Below are positions 16,138 through 25,586 of a stretch of DNA of 64,000 nt, piece after piece. The notes below the pieces were generated by a model. The model worked only from the letters and a program-made list of their open reading frames with translations, did not search any database and was not told the origin of the DNA. Source of the DNA: Lacicoccus qingdaonensis. Lineage in GTDB: Bacteria; Bacillota; Bacilli; Staphylococcales; Salinicoccaceae. The position numbers and the translations under genes were made by a program. Within the stretch, counting starts at the first letter, position 1; the number at the start of each line of letters is the position of its first letter. The DNA is taken from assembly GCF_900101075.1 (NCBI RefSeq), contig NZ_FNFY01000001.1:124001-188000 (forward strand), read 5' to 3'.

Positions 16138-16172
16138 AGAGCACTTTCAGAAAGGGAAGTGCTCTTTTTTAT
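16138..16172 (+). terminator. Terminator of the SirTM operon
   Basis: AGAGCACTT (16138-16146) pairs with 16157-16165, followed by a run of T. It separates the accessory operon from fapR. Confidence 0.9.
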
Positions 16173-16195
16173 TTATGAAAATCATATAAAATTAT

Positions 16196-16224
16196 TTGAA
16201 ATCCTAAATACACTTATATATACT
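16196..16224 (+). promoter_or_regulatory. Sigma-A promoter of fapR
   Basis: TTGAAA (16196-16201), 17 bp spacer, TATACT (16219-16224). The FapR box begins 5 bp downstream, over the expected start site. Confidence 0.82.
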
Positions 16225-16228
16225 GATT

Positions 16229-16245
16229 TTAGTACCAACTACTAA
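16229..16245. promoter_or_regulatory. FapR operator
   Basis: The 17 bp element TTAGTACCAACTACTAA has the TTAGTA-n5-TACTAA symmetry of known FapR boxes. It overlaps the predicted transcription start of fapR, so FapR should repress its own operon until malonyl-CoA binds. Confidence 0.85.
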
Positions 16246-16258
16246 ATGAGGTATCAAT

Positions 16259-16831
16259 ATGGCTAAATATAAAAAGAATGAGCGGCAGGAAATACTGCTT
16301 GAGAGAATCAACGAAGATCCGTTCCTGACAGATGAGAAGCTTGCAGAAATTTTCAATGTCAGCATTCAGACGATCCGTCTGGACAGGCTGGAACTGTCCA
16401 TACCGGAACTCCGTGCACGCATCAAAAATGTCGCGACGGAAGAAGTGGACAAGATAAAAAGTCTGTCACTGCAGGAAGTCACCGGTGAGATCATTGATAT
16501 CGAATTGAATTCACAGGCACTCAGCCTGTTCATCATTGAAGAAGGGCATGTATTTGAAAAAAATGAAATTGCGAGAGGGCACTTCATATTTGCACAGGCC
16601 AATTCATTATGTGTCGCTGTCATAAATGAACCGCTTGCTCTCACCAAAAGTGCAGACATCGAGTTTAAAAGACAGGCGAAATTACATGATAAAGTCATAT
16701 CGAAAGCGGTTGTAAACGATATGGATAATAATAATGCCTCTATTACGGTCGAATCCAAAGTGGACGGCAGACTGATATTCAAAGGACAGTTTGAAATGTA
16801 CTATTCCAATGAGGGTGATAATAATGGTTAA
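16259..16831 (+). CDS. fapR: Transcriptional repressor of fatty acid and phospholipid synthesis FapR
   Basis: A 190 aa regulator with an N-terminal helix-turn-helix (about 19-40, LTDEKLAEIFNVSIQTIRLD) that binds the FapR box, and a C-terminal hot-dog domain (about 75-188) that senses malonyl-CoA. Its own promoter carries a FapR box, giving the usual autoregulation. A GAGGT site precedes the ATG. It overlaps plsX by 8 nt, so the two are translationally coupled. In staphylococci recG lies directly upstream; here about 6.3 kb of other genes intervenes. Confidence 0.96.
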   Translation: MAKYKKNERQEILLERINEDPFLTDEKLAEIFNVSIQTIRLDRLELSIPELRARIKNVATEEVDKIKSLSLQEVTGEIIDIELNSQALSLFIIEEGHVFEKNEIARGHFIFAQANSLCVAVINEPLALTKSADIEFKRQAKLHDKVISKAVVNDMDNNNASITVESKVDGRLIFKGQFEMYYSNEGDNNG

Positions 16832-17801
16832 GATCGCAGTTGATCTGATGGGCGGCGATAATGCACCGGAAGCGATCGTCGACGGTGTCATGAAGGCAGT
16901 TGAAGAGGACCCGTCCATTGAGATTATGGCCTATGGTCTGAAAGGAAGTTATACAGGCACTCATCCGAGAATCGAATTCATCGAGGTCACTGAAAAAGTG
17001 CAATCTGAAGACGATCCGGTAAGGGCTGTCCGCAGAAAGAAGGACAGCTCGCTGGTCCGTGCCGCAAAAGCGGTCAAGGACGGCGCGGCTGCGGCCTGTG
17101 TGTCCGCTGGGAATACAGGTGCGATAATGAGTGCGGGACTGTTCGTAGTCGGCAGGATAAAGGGCATCGAACGCCCTGCGATCGCATCCATCATACCGAA
17201 CACTACCGGAAAGGGGATCATGCTCCTTGACATGGGTGCAAATTCCGACAACAAGCCGAAACACCTGTACCAGTTTGCCGTGATGGCAAGCATCTACATG
17301 GAAGGCATCGAAAACAGGAAGAACCCTGAAGTCGGACTGGTCAATATCGGCAGTGAGGACAACAAAGGAAATGAAGTGACAAGAGGCGCGTTTGAACTGC
17401 TTAAGGACAGCGACCTGAATTTCACAGGCAACTTCGAAACACGCGACATCATTTCCGGCACTATAGATATTGCGGTGACAGACGGATTTACAGGCAACAT
17501 CGTACTGAAAACGATCGAAGGTACTGCGAAATCCATGATGACTGAAGTGAAGGATATTTTCCTGAAGAACACCAAGAACAAACTGGCTGCAGGCGTTCTG
17601 AAAAAGGACTTCGGCAGTATAAAAGACCTGCTGGACTACAGAAAGGTCGGCGGTGCACCGCTGCTCGGCCTTGACGGCTATGTTCTGAAAGCGCACGGCT
17701 CAAGTGACGCGCATGCATTTCACAATGCTGTAAAGCAGTCTAAAAAAATGGCAGAAAGCGGTGCACTGGATAAAATCAAAGAAAAGGTCGGTGAGGATTA
17801 A
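16824..17801 (+). CDS. plsX: Phosphate acyltransferase PlsX
   Basis: Converts acyl-ACP to acyl-phosphate for PlsY, the first step of phospholipid synthesis, and links to the FakA product. The 325 aa protein begins MVKIAVDLMGGDNAP and has SAGNTGAIMSAGLFVVGRI (about 93-111) and VGGAPLLGLDGYV near the end. The frame extends 11 codons upstream, but ATG 16824 is chosen for the GAGGGTGAT site inside fapR and for the conserved N-terminus. The stop overlaps the fabD start by one base. Confidence 0.97.
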   Translation: MVKIAVDLMGGDNAPEAIVDGVMKAVEEDPSIEIMAYGLKGSYTGTHPRIEFIEVTEKVQSEDDPVRAVRRKKDSSLVRAAKAVKDGAAAACVSAGNTGAIMSAGLFVVGRIKGIERPAIASIIPNTTGKGIMLLDMGANSDNKPKHLYQFAVMASIYMEGIENRKNPEVGLVNIGSEDNKGNEVTRGAFELLKDSDLNFTGNFETRDIISGTIDIAVTDGFTGNIVLKTIEGTAKSMMTEVKDIFLKNTKNKLAAGVLKKDFGSIKDLLDYRKVGGAPLLGLDGYVLKAHGSSDAHAFHNAVKQSKKMAESGALDKIKEKVGED

Positions 17802-18706
17802 TGGGTGAAATCATTCTATTCCCGGGGCAGGGCGCCCAGTACAGCGGGATGGCAAAAGATCTTTATGACAACAATCCGCGCGCAGAAGAAGTTTTGAACG
17901 AAATCTTCAACGAGCTGGATTTCGATCTTAAATCGATCATGTTTGAAGAGGACGAACGTCTCAATTCGACGGAGTTCACCCAGCCGGCGCTGTTTGCACA
18001 TTCACTCGCTGTGATTGCTGCTGCAGATATCGGCGGCGATTTTGTGCTCGGCCACAGTCTCGGTGAGCTTCCAGCACTGGTACATGCAGGTGTACTGTCG
18101 CTTTCCGATGGTGTAAAAATCGTGCAGAAACGCGGTGAGCTGATGGCGCAGAGTGAAGGCGGAAAGATGGCCGCGGTCATCGGCATGGATTATGCAGATC
18201 TGACTGCACTGTGTGAATCAGTGTCGGACGACACTGTCAAAGTGTCCCCGGCAAACATCAATGCACCGGACCAGGTCGTCGTTTCCGGAGACGCTGAAGC
18301 CGTGGACCGTTTTTCAGAACAGGCGAAAACGCTCGGTGCGAGACGCGTGATGCCTCTGAACGTATCCGGTGCTTTCCATTCACATCTGATGAAAGAGGCA
18401 CAGGATGAATTCAGGACTTTCACAGAAGGTATCGAATTCAAGGATGCACGGATTCCTGTCATTCAAAATGTCAGCGCACAGCCGGAGACGGACGGTGAAA
18501 CGATCAAGAAGCAGCTTGTCGAGCAGATTACAAACCCGGTAAGGTTTGTCGAATGTATTGAAACTGCAGCTGAAAATGGTGTGACAGAAGGACTCGAAGC
18601 CGGCCCTAAAAAGGTGTTGAACGGACTTGTCCGGAAAATCGATAAATCAATAAAAGTTAAAAATATTGATACACTAGATCAGGTAAAGGAGTATTCAGAT
18701 GACTAA
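17801..18706 (+). CDS. fabD: Malonyl-CoA:ACP transacylase
   Basis: Loads malonyl onto acyl carrier protein for fatty-acid elongation. The 301 aa protein has the oxyanion loop [10 protein letters not shown] (about 8-17), the nucleophile elbow GHSLGE with Ser86, and the catalytic His in AFHSHLM (about 190-196). It starts on the last base of the plsX stop and overlaps fabG by 8 nt. It is part of the FapR-controlled plsX-fabD-fabG-acpP unit. Confidence 0.97.
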   Translation: MGEIILFPGQGAQYSGMAKDLYDNNPRAEEVLNEIFNELDFDLKSIMFEEDERLNSTEFTQPALFAHSLAVIAAADIGGDFVLGHSLGELPALVHAGVLSLSDGVKIVQKRGELMAQSEGGKMAAVIGMDYADLTALCESVSDDTVKVSPANINAPDQVVVSGDAEAVDRFSEQAKTLGARRVMPLNVSGAFHSHLMKEAQDEFRTFTEGIEFKDARIPVIQNVSAQPETDGETIKKQLVEQITNPVRFVECIETAAENGVTEGLEAGPKKVLNGLVRKIDKSIKVKNIDTLDQVKEYSDD

Positions 18707-19436
18707 AACAGCATTAGTAACAGGATCTTCAAGAGGTATCGGCAGAGGTATCGCCCTTGAGCTTGGAAAGGAAGGGTATCATATCATTGTCAATTACTCA
18801 GGGTCCGAGGACAAGGCGAATGCAGTTGTCGAACAAATAAAGGAAGCGGGCGGCAGTGCCGAGAGCTACCAGTGCCATGTGGAAATTTTCGAAGATGTCA
18901 AAGCGATGATCAAACATATCACGACTGAGCACGGATCAATCGATCTTGTCGTCAACAATGCAGGCGTCACAAAAGACGGACTGCTGATGAGGATGAAAGA
19001 AGCGGATTTCGACCGTGTGATTGATGTGAACCTGAAAGGGACTTACAATGTGATTCAAAATGTCACACGTCCGATGCTGAAACAGAAATCGGGCAAGATC
19101 ATCAACATTTCAAGCATCGTCGCATCTCTCGGCAACGCCGGACAGGCAAACTATGTCGCTTCAAAAGCGGCAGTCGACGGACTGACACGTTCAGTCGCCC
19201 GTGAGCTTGCTCCAAAAGGCATCACGGTCAATGCGATTGCTCCTGGGTTCATCGAAAGTGAGATGACGGATGTGCTGTCCGACGACATAAAAGACGGCAT
19301 GCTCAGCCAGATTCCGCTGAACCACTTTGGAAATGTTGAGGATATTGCAAACACCGTAAGCTTCCTTGCAAGCGGCAAAGCGGACTATATTACCGGCCAG
19401 ACAATTCACGTCAACGGCGGTATGTACATGGGATAA
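18699..19436 (+). CDS. fabG: 3-oxoacyl-ACP reductase
   Basis: NADPH-dependent reduction of 3-ketoacyl-ACP in type II fatty-acid synthesis. The 245 aa short-chain dehydrogenase has [11 protein letters not shown] (about 8-18, cofactor loop), [10 protein letters not shown] (about 86-95), the catalytic serine in NISSIVAS and the YVASK motif (Tyr and Lys). It ends with the usual HVNGGMYMG. The ribosome-binding site AAAGGAG is inside the end of fabD. Confidence 0.97.
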   Translation: MTKTALVTGSSRGIGRGIALELGKEGYHIIVNYSGSEDKANAVVEQIKEAGGSAESYQCHVEIFEDVKAMIKHITTEHGSIDLVVNNAGVTKDGLLMRMKEADFDRVIDVNLKGTYNVIQNVTRPMLKQKSGKIINISSIVASLGNAGQANYVASKAAVDGLTRSVARELAPKGITVNAIAPGFIESEMTDVLSDDIKDGMLSQIPLNHFGNVEDIANTVSFLASGKADYITGQTIHVNGGMYMG

Positions 19437-19471
19437 TCGCTGTGATATTATTAAAGGGAGGTGAGAGATAA

Positions 19472-19705
19472 ATGGCAAACTTTGACAAAGTAAAAGACAT
19501 CATTGTCGACAAACTTGGAATTGATGAAGAGAAAGTGACGAAAGATGCATCTTTCAAAGATGATCTTGGTGCAGATTCATTGGACATTGCAGAACTCGTA
19601 ATGGAACTTGAAGACGAATTCGAAATGGAAATTCCTGACGAAGAAGCTGAAAAGATTCTTACAGTCGGCGATGCTCTTGACTATATCGACAAATTAGAAA
19701 ATTAA
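19472..19705 (+). CDS. acpP: Acyl carrier protein
   Basis: A 77 aa acidic four-helix carrier. The phosphopantetheine attachment site is Ser36 in [11 protein letters not shown]. The GGGAGGTGAGAG ribosome-binding region is very strong, which suits a highly expressed protein. It lies 35 nt after fabG and is followed by a terminator. Confidence 0.98.
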   Translation: MANFDKVKDIIVDKLGIDEEKVTKDASFKDDLGADSLDIAELVMELEDEFEMEIPDEEAEKILTVGDALDYIDKLEN

Positions 19706-19716
19706 TTAAAAGAGAT

Positions 19717-19750
19717 AAAATCCACTTTTTCAAGTGGATTTTATTTATTA
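19717..19750 (+). terminator. Terminator after acpP
   Basis: AAAATCCACTT (19717-19727) pairs with 19732-19742, then an AT-rich T tract. The stem is AU-rich at its base, so partial readthrough to rnc is possible. I see no clear promoter before rnc. Confidence 0.8.
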
Positions 19751-19807
19751 TTTTCTTTTCTAATCCAAATATATTGGATAAAATAGAAAGTGAGGGGTGA
19801 ATGACAG

Positions 19808-20557
19808 ATGAAAGAAATTTCAAACCGGGTGAAAAAAGATAAATATGCACTCGATAAATTAGACAGTTTCAATACATTGTTCAAAGAATTCCAGAAAAAG
19901 ATCAATCTCGATCTGGGAGAACACCAGATCTACCAGCAGGCATTCATGCACAGTTCTTTCATAAACGATTTGAACCTGAATAAGATCTATAATAATGAGC
20001 GCCTGGAATTTCTCGGCGATGCTGTACTAGAATTGATGGTGTCAGACTTCATTTACAAAAAGTTCCCGGAATTGCCGGAAGGGGACTTGACTAAACTGAG
20101 AGCAAACATTGTGTGTGAACCTTCACTTGTAGTATTCGCAGTTAAATTAAAGATGCCGGAGCTCATCATCCTCGGAAAAGGAGAGGAAAAGACGGAGGGA
20201 CGAAACCGTCCGTCGATCATCTCGGATACTTTCGAAGCATTTTTAGGTGCACTTTATCTGCAGGAAGGACACAAGACGGCCGAAAAATTCCTTCAGAATC
20301 ATGTGCTGGTGGATATTAAAGATGCCCACTATAATGCGGTCGTGGATTATAAAACTTTATTACAGGAAGAAACGCATAAAAAGTATAATAAAGAGCTGCA
20401 GTATAAACTGCTGAAAGAATCAGGGCCGAGCCACAATAAAAGTTTTGAGAGCGGCGTCTTCATAGATGGCAGACAGCTGGGTACCGGACGGGGCCGTTCA
20501 AAAAAGGAATCAGAACAGCGTGCAGCTGAAAATGCATTGTTCATGATTCACGACTAG
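19808..20557 (+). CDS. rnc: Ribonuclease III
   Basis: Double-strand-specific endoribonuclease that processes rRNA precursors and structured mRNAs. The 249 aa protein has the signature NERLEFLGDAVLELMVSDF (about 62-80) with catalytic Glu and Asp, a second acidic site around DTFEAFLGALYL (about 141-152), and a C-terminal dsRNA-binding domain (about 180-248). GAGGGGTGA lies 7 nt before ATG 19808. The ATG at 19801 is in another frame and stops after 13 codons. smc starts 10 nt after the stop. Confidence 0.97.
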   Translation: MKEISNRVKKDKYALDKLDSFNTLFKEFQKKINLDLGEHQIYQQAFMHSSFINDLNLNKIYNNERLEFLGDAVLELMVSDFIYKKFPELPEGDLTKLRANIVCEPSLVVFAVKLKMPELIILGKGEEKTEGRNRPSIISDTFEAFLGALYLQEGHKTAEKFLQNHVLVDIKDAHYNAVVDYKTLLQEETHKKYNKELQYKLLKESGPSHNKSFESGVFIDGRQLGTGRGRSKKESEQRAAENALFMIHD

Positions 20558-20567
20558 GAGTAAGAAT

Positions 20568-23500
20568 ATGGTTTATTTAAAATCGATAGAAGCGGATGGT
20601 TTCAAGTCATTCGCCAATAAAGTGGATATAAAATTTGACAGCGGGCTGACGGCGGTAGTCGGACCGAACGGCAGCGGCAAAAGCAACATCACCGATGCCA
20701 TTCGCTGGGTGCTCGGTGAACAGTCGGCAAGATCGATCCGCGGCGTCAAAATGGAAGATGTGATCTTCAACGGCACAGATTCAAGAACACCGATGAACGC
20801 TGCGAAGGTCAAGCTGCAGCTTGATAATCAAAGCCGCACACTGCCGGTTGAGTCGGATGATGTGAACATCATGCGTAAACTGTACAGAAACGGTGACAGT
20901 GAATATTTCATCAATGACGAACGGACACGATTGAAAGAAATTACCGAGCTGTTCCTCGATTCCGGACTCGGTAAAAATGCATACAACATCATTTCCCAGG
21001 GGGAAGTGGAGTCACTCCTGAAAGCACGGGCCGATGAAAGAAGAGTGCTGATAGAGGAAGTCGCCGGTGTCATGAAGTATAAGAAGCGCAAAAAAGAATC
21101 GGTGAAGAGGCTCGAAGAGACGAAAGACAACTTGAACCGGATCAACGATATCATTCAGGAACTGACTACGAGAGTGGAGAAGCTTGAAATCGAAAGCGCC
21201 AATGCAGAAGAATATCTTGCATTGAAAGAAGAGATGAAAAAGGCGGATATAGAGGTCAACATCTACGACATCAACCATCTGCTCGAGCGTCTTGAGACTG
21301 AAAACAAGACTGTTGCCGATTCTGAGCAGCAATTGAAAACATATCAGCAGCAGACTGAAGATCTCGACAGGGAGTTATCCGAAATCAGCACGAGCCGTGA
21401 CGCGGAAGATACGACGTCAAGGACTCTCAACAGGAAAATCGTGGATACATCTAAAAAGCTGGAACAGCTGAACGGCAAAATTGCGCTGTTCGAAGAGCGG
21501 AAGTCGAATAAAGGGCAGATGAAAGAAGACTTGTCCGAACGCCTGGAGGCAGGCCGTGCCGAACAGGAAAAACTGGACGGAATGGTCAGGGAATTGGACG
21601 AGGAGCTCAAGGAATATGACAGCAGGATAAAATCACTGAAAGAAAGCCTGCAGCAGACGGAACAGAAAAGAACTTATTTAAGCGAAGACAACAGTGATGA
21701 AATAGAAAGTCTGAAAGACAGCTATTATGAGCTGATGGTCGAAAAGACGACGCTTGAAAATGAACAGAAAAGAAATGAAGAAATAAAAAATGACCAAAAT
21801 TCCCACTACAGCCAGCAGAAAGAGCGTCTTAAGGAGCTTCAAAAAGAAGTTTCCGACTGCGAAGCCGAGCTGAAGGACAAGCAGGATGAACTGGACAGCA
21901 GCGAAGAACAGTTGAATACGCTGAGGAATACTTATAGGGAAAAGGCGGAGGACAGGGATAGCCTGAATACTTCCTATCATGAAGAAAACGCCAAGCTTGA
22001 AAAAAGCATCCAGTATTACAATCAGCAGAAATCAAAACTGGATATGCTGAAAACCGTCCAAAACGAGTACAGGGGGTATTTTCCGGGTGTGCGTGCCGTT
22101 CTGAAAAATGACGGTCAGCTGAAAGGTGTCGTCGGAGCGGTCGGTGAATTGATCGATGCAGAGTCGAAATACGTCACCGCCCTCGACACGGCGCTTGGTG
22201 CTGCGAGCCAGAACATCGTCATGCAGAGTGAAAATGATGCAAAGAAGGCAATTTTGTACTTGAAGAATCTGAAGCGCGGCTTTGCGACGTTTCTGCCGCT
22301 CGATGTCATTAAGAAACGACAGCTGAATCCACAGATTCAGTCCGTCGTGGACAATTCAGAAATCAATGTGGAAGTGCTGGCGGATGTGGTTAATATCAAT
22401 CCGGCATATGACAATATCATACGGCACCTGCTCGGTACGACACTTGTCGTCCATACGATCGATGATGCAAGTGCGGTCGCGAGGGAAACCGGGCACCGTG
22501 TGAAGATTGTCACGCTTGACGGGGAGACGGTTTTCCCGGGCGGCGCAATGAGCGGCGGCTCAAAGCAGTCAAAAGGCTCCGTACTGGAAACTAAAAACGA
22601 AATTGATGAAATCAGTAAAAAACTGATGGAATATGACGGCCTGATTGAAACCCAGAAGAAAAAGGTTGGAAGTTTAAGCAGCAGCATAACCGACATTGAT
22701 ATGGCCGTCGCCAGGCTCGAAGATGAAGGCAGGGAACAGGGCGACCGGTTCGAAAACCTGAAACGCGAGGTGTCATCACTCGGCTATCAGCTCGACTCAA
22801 GGCAGGAAACACTTCAGATGATCACAGATGAGCTGGCGCGAAGACAGCAGCCGGGGACTGATGCGGACTACAGTGAACAGATTGAAGAGAAAGACCGGGA
22901 ACTTAAAAACCTGGATGAACGCATCCGTCTCATCAGCACTTCCGATAAGGACAAGAAAACTGAACTGAAACTATTATCCGATGAATATAATGCAATCCAG
23001 AATGAAATGACTAAAACGACAGAACGCCACAACTACAAAAAGAGTGAGTATGCGAGACTGAATGAACAGCTGCAGGAAGTGACAGACGACATCGAAGATA
23101 TCGAAAACGAGCAGGAAATCGTTTCACTCGACCTGACAACGCTTGACGTGAGAACCCTTGAAACCGAACAGAAGGAACTTCAGGCGGCACTTGACTCACT
23201 TTATGAGGAAGCCGATGACATATCGGAAAAACAGCACGGCCTTAAAGTGAGCTACCAGGAAAAGAGCAGAGAGAGAGAAGAAATATACCGGGAATCCGAA
23301 ACACTGCAGGATACACTCCGGACGGCCACCGGCCAAAAGGAAAAGCTCGATACCCAGCTGGAGCAGAAACTTCAGTATTTATCGGATAACTATAAGACGA
23401 CCTACGAACATGAGAGTGAAAATTATACCGAATTCACCGATATAGACAACAAGAGACTTCAGATCAATTTGAATAAAAAGAGCATCGAAGAACTTGGCCC

Positions 23501-24107
23501 GGTCAATATCGGTGCAATTGAAGAATTCAAAACAGTCAATGAGCGCTATCAGTTCCTGAAAGAGCAGCAGGAGGATCTGATGGATGCCAGAGAGACGCTC
23601 CTTGAAGTCATTTCAGAGATGGATGATACGGTGGCGGAACGTTTTGAGACCGCCTATCATGAAGTCAACCATCACTTCGGCGAAGTGTTCAAAGAAATGT
23701 TCGGCGGCGGGCTTGCCGAACTCAGACTGACCGAAGAAGACGACTTCTTGAATTCCGGCATTGAAATATACGCACAGCCGCCGGGCAAGAAATTATCCAG
23801 CCTGTCACTGTTATCAGGCGGGGAAAGAGCGCTGACGGCCATCAGCCTTTTATTCAGCATGCTGAAAGTGCGGGTCAGCCCATTCATCATTCTCGATGAA
23901 GTGGAGGCTGCGCTTGATGAGACCAATGTGGTGCGCTATGCACAGTATTTGAAAAAGCTTTCCGAAGATATACAATTCATTGTGATTACACATAGAAAAG
24001 GTACAATGGAAGAGGCGGACAGACTGTTCGGGGTGACGATGCAGGAACGTGGCGTCAGCCAGCTGATCAGTGTGGATCTTAAAGAATATGACGAAGCCAA
24101 TGTGTAA
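20568..24107 (+). CDS. smc: Chromosome segregation protein SMC
   Basis: Condensin ATPase of 1179 aa that loops DNA with ScpA and ScpB. The head has Walker A GPNGSGKSN (about 32-40). Two long coiled coils (about 165-500 and 660-1010), very rich in Glu, Lys and Gln, flank a hinge domain (about 515-640, with GGAMSGGS just after it). The C-terminal head has the LSGGERALTA signature (about 1083) and Walker B FIILDEVEAALD (about 1106-1117). Length and layout are normal. It lies in the rnc-smc-ftsY unit. Confidence 0.97.
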   Translation: MVYLKSIEADGFKSFANKVDIKFDSGLTAVVGPNGSGKSNITDAIRWVLGEQSARSIRGVKMEDVIFNGTDSRTPMNAAKVKLQLDNQSRTLPVESDDVNIMRKLYRNGDSEYFINDERTRLKEITELFLDSGLGKNAYNIISQGEVESLLKARADERRVLIEEVAGVMKYKKRKKESVKRLEETKDNLNRINDIIQELTTRVEKLEIESANAEEYLALKEEMKKADIEVNIYDINHLLERLETENKTVADSEQQLKTYQQQTEDLDRELSEISTSRDAEDTTSRTLNRKIVDTSKKLEQLNGKIALFEERKSNKGQMKEDLSERLEAGRAEQEKLDGMVRELDEELKEYDSRIKSLKESLQQTEQKRTYLSEDNSDEIESLKDSYYELMVEKTTLENEQKRNEEIKNDQNSHYSQQKERLKELQKEVSDCEAELKDKQDELDSSEEQLNTLRNTYREKAEDRDSLNTSYHEENAKLEKSIQYYNQQKSKLDMLKTVQNEYRGYFPGVRAVLKNDGQLKGVVGAVGELIDAESKYVTALDTALGAASQNIVMQSENDAKKAILYLKNLKRGFATFLPLDVIKKRQLNPQIQSVVDNSEINVEVLADVVNINPAYDNIIRHLLGTTLVVHTIDDASAVARETGHRVKIVTLDGETVFPGGAMSGGSKQSKGSVLETKNEIDEISKKLMEYDGLIETQKKKVGSLSSSITDIDMAVARLEDEGREQGDRFENLKREVSSLGYQLDSRQETLQMITDELARRQQPGTDADYSEQIEEKDRELKNLDERIRLISTSDKDKKTELKLLSDEYNAIQNEMTKTTERHNYKKSEYARLNEQLQEVTDDIEDIENEQEIVSLDLTTLDVRTLETEQKELQAALDSLYEEADDISEKQHGLKVSYQEKSREREEIYRESETLQDTLRTATGQKEKLDTQLEQKLQYLSDNYKTTYEHESENYTEFTDIDNKRLQINLNKKSIEELGPVNIGAIEEFKTVNERYQFLKEQQEDLMDARETLLEVISEMDDTVAERFETAYHEVNHHFGEVFKEMFGGGLAELRLTEEDDFLNSGIEIYAQPPGKKLSSLSLLSGGERALTAISLLFSMLKVRVSPFIILDEVEAALDETNVVRYAQYLKKLSEDIQFIVITHRKGTMEEADRLFGVTMQERGVSQLISVDLKEYDEANV

Positions 24108-24134
24108 GATTGATTAATATAGAGGTGCATATAA

Positions 24135-25250
24135 ATGGGTATTTTTGATCGTTTTAAAAAGAAATTCAGACCTGAGAAAAAGACGGAAGATCTGCCGTCG
24201 GCCGAACACCAGAACGAGAAGCTTGACGACGGCCTGATCAGCATTGAAGAATTTGAGGAATGGGAACAAGAACAGCTCGCCTACAAGTTCAAGGCGGGAC
24301 TTGAGAAGAGCCGTGAAAAATTTCAGTCGGAGATCAATCAGCTGCTGGCGGTCTACCGCAAAGTGGATGAAGACTTTTTCGAAGCGCTGGAAGAGCTGCT
24401 GATCGGTGCTGACGTCGGTTTCAACACAGTGATGGAACTGACCGACGAACTCAGACAGGAAGCAAAAGTTAAAAACATTACTGAAACGGAAGATTTAAAA
24501 GAGACCATCGTTGAAAAGATGGTTGAAATCTACGAACGCAATGATGATCTGCCGGAAACTGTGAATATACAGAAAGATGGTCTGACGGTCATACTTGTCG
24601 TCGGTGTGAACGGTGTCGGCAAAACGACGAGCATAGGCAAACTGGCACATAAATATAAAAATGAAGGCAAATCCGTCATGCTTGCTGCCGGAGATACATT
24701 CCGTGCAGGTGCGATCAACCAGCTTCAGATCTGGGGCGACCGCGTCGATGTCGATGTGATCAGGCAGGCGGAGGGCAGCGACCCTGCAGCGGTGATGTTT
24801 GATGCTGTCAATGCTGCGAAACGGAGAGGGACGGATGTCCTGATCTGTGACACAGCAGGACGTCTGCAGAATAAAGGGAACCTCATGAATGAGCTTGGCA
24901 AGATGAAGAAAGTCATTCAGAAAGTTGTGCCCGAGGCGCCGCACGAAGTGCTTTTGACGCTGGATGCAACGACCGGGCAGAATGCACTGATCCAGGCAAA
25001 ATCGTTCAAAGAAGTGACGGATGTCTCAGGAATCGTGCTTACCAAGCTTGACGGAACGGCCAAAGGCGGTATCGTCCTTGCGATCAAAAACGAGCTCGGT
25101 ATTCCGGTTAAATTCGTCGGTCTCGGAGAACAGCTGGATGACCTTCAGGAATTTGATGCTGAAAACTATGTATACGGCCTGTTTGCGGACATGATCCATC
25201 AGTCTGAAGAGCTGGATGCAGCAGAAGAAGCCAGTGATAAAAATGACTGA
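24135..25250 (+). CDS. ftsY: Signal recognition particle receptor FtsY
   Basis: GTPase receptor for SRP at the membrane. The 371 aa protein has a short, charged N-terminal A region (about 1-55), the N domain helices and then the G domain with [16 protein letters not shown] (P-loop, about 156-171), DTAGR (about 238-242) and [10 protein letters not shown] (about 301-310). The charged start (KKKFRPEKK) suits lipid contact. It overlaps ylxM by 8 nt and lies close to ffh, so both SRP GTPases are made together. Confidence 0.97.
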   Translation: MGIFDRFKKKFRPEKKTEDLPSAEHQNEKLDDGLISIEEFEEWEQEQLAYKFKAGLEKSREKFQSEINQLLAVYRKVDEDFFEALEELLIGADVGFNTVMELTDELRQEAKVKNITETEDLKETIVEKMVEIYERNDDLPETVNIQKDGLTVILVVGVNGVGKTTSIGKLAHKYKNEGKSVMLAAGDTFRAGAINQLQIWGDRVDVDVIRQAEGSDPAAVMFDAVNAAKRRGTDVLICDTAGRLQNKGNLMNELGKMKKVIQKVVPEAPHEVLLTLDATTGQNALIQAKSFKEVTDVSGIVLTKLDGTAKGGIVLAIKNELGIPVKFVGLGEQLDDLQEFDAENYVYGLFADMIHQSEELDAAEEASDKND

Positions 25251-25584
25251 AGAACTTGAAAGGACCACCCGGATCAATTATTTATACGATTTCTATCATT
25301 CACTGCTGACTGAAAAACAGCGTGCCTATGTAGAACTTTATTATTTGGAAGACTATACATTCAGTGAGATCGCAGAGACTCTGGATGTGACAAGACAGGC
25401 TGTATATGATAATTTAAAACGTACTAAAGATCTGCTTGAAGACTATGAAACGAATCTGGAGCTGTATCATGATTTCATGAAGAGGCAGCAGTACTACCAG
25501 CAGATCAAAGAGTATGCACAAGATGGAAAAGTCAGTAAGATAAACGATGTCATAAATGAACTTGAAACTCTGGAGGAGGAGTAG
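25243..25584 (+). CDS. ylxM: YlxM/p13-like helix-turn-helix protein of the SRP operon
   Basis: A 113 aa acidic protein of the UPF0122 (YlxM) family. The sigma-region-4-like helix-turn-helix reads [20 protein letters not shown] (about 38-57). In Streptococcus a YlxM homologue modulates SRP GTPase activity; its exact role in staphylococci is not settled. ATG 25243 is preferred over the longer frame since it matches the family N-terminus, though its ribosome-binding site is weak and translation may be coupled to ftsY by the 8 nt overlap. ffh follows after 2 nt. Confidence 0.93.
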   Translation: MTEELERTTRINYLYDFYHSLLTEKQRAYVELYYLEDYTFSEIAETLDVTRQAVYDNLKRTKDLLEDYETNLELYHDFMKRQQYYQQIKEYAQDGKVSKINDVINELETLEEE

Positions 25585-25586
25585 CA

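Noticed and set aside
16779-17696. 305-codon open frame on the - strand inside plsX
   Set aside because: Antisense to conserved plsX and without a ribosome-binding site or recognisable domain.
19801-19842. ATG 19801 before rnc, giving a 13-codon frame
   Set aside because: It directly abuts the ribosome-binding site with no spacing and is out of frame with rnc; ATG 19808 fits better.
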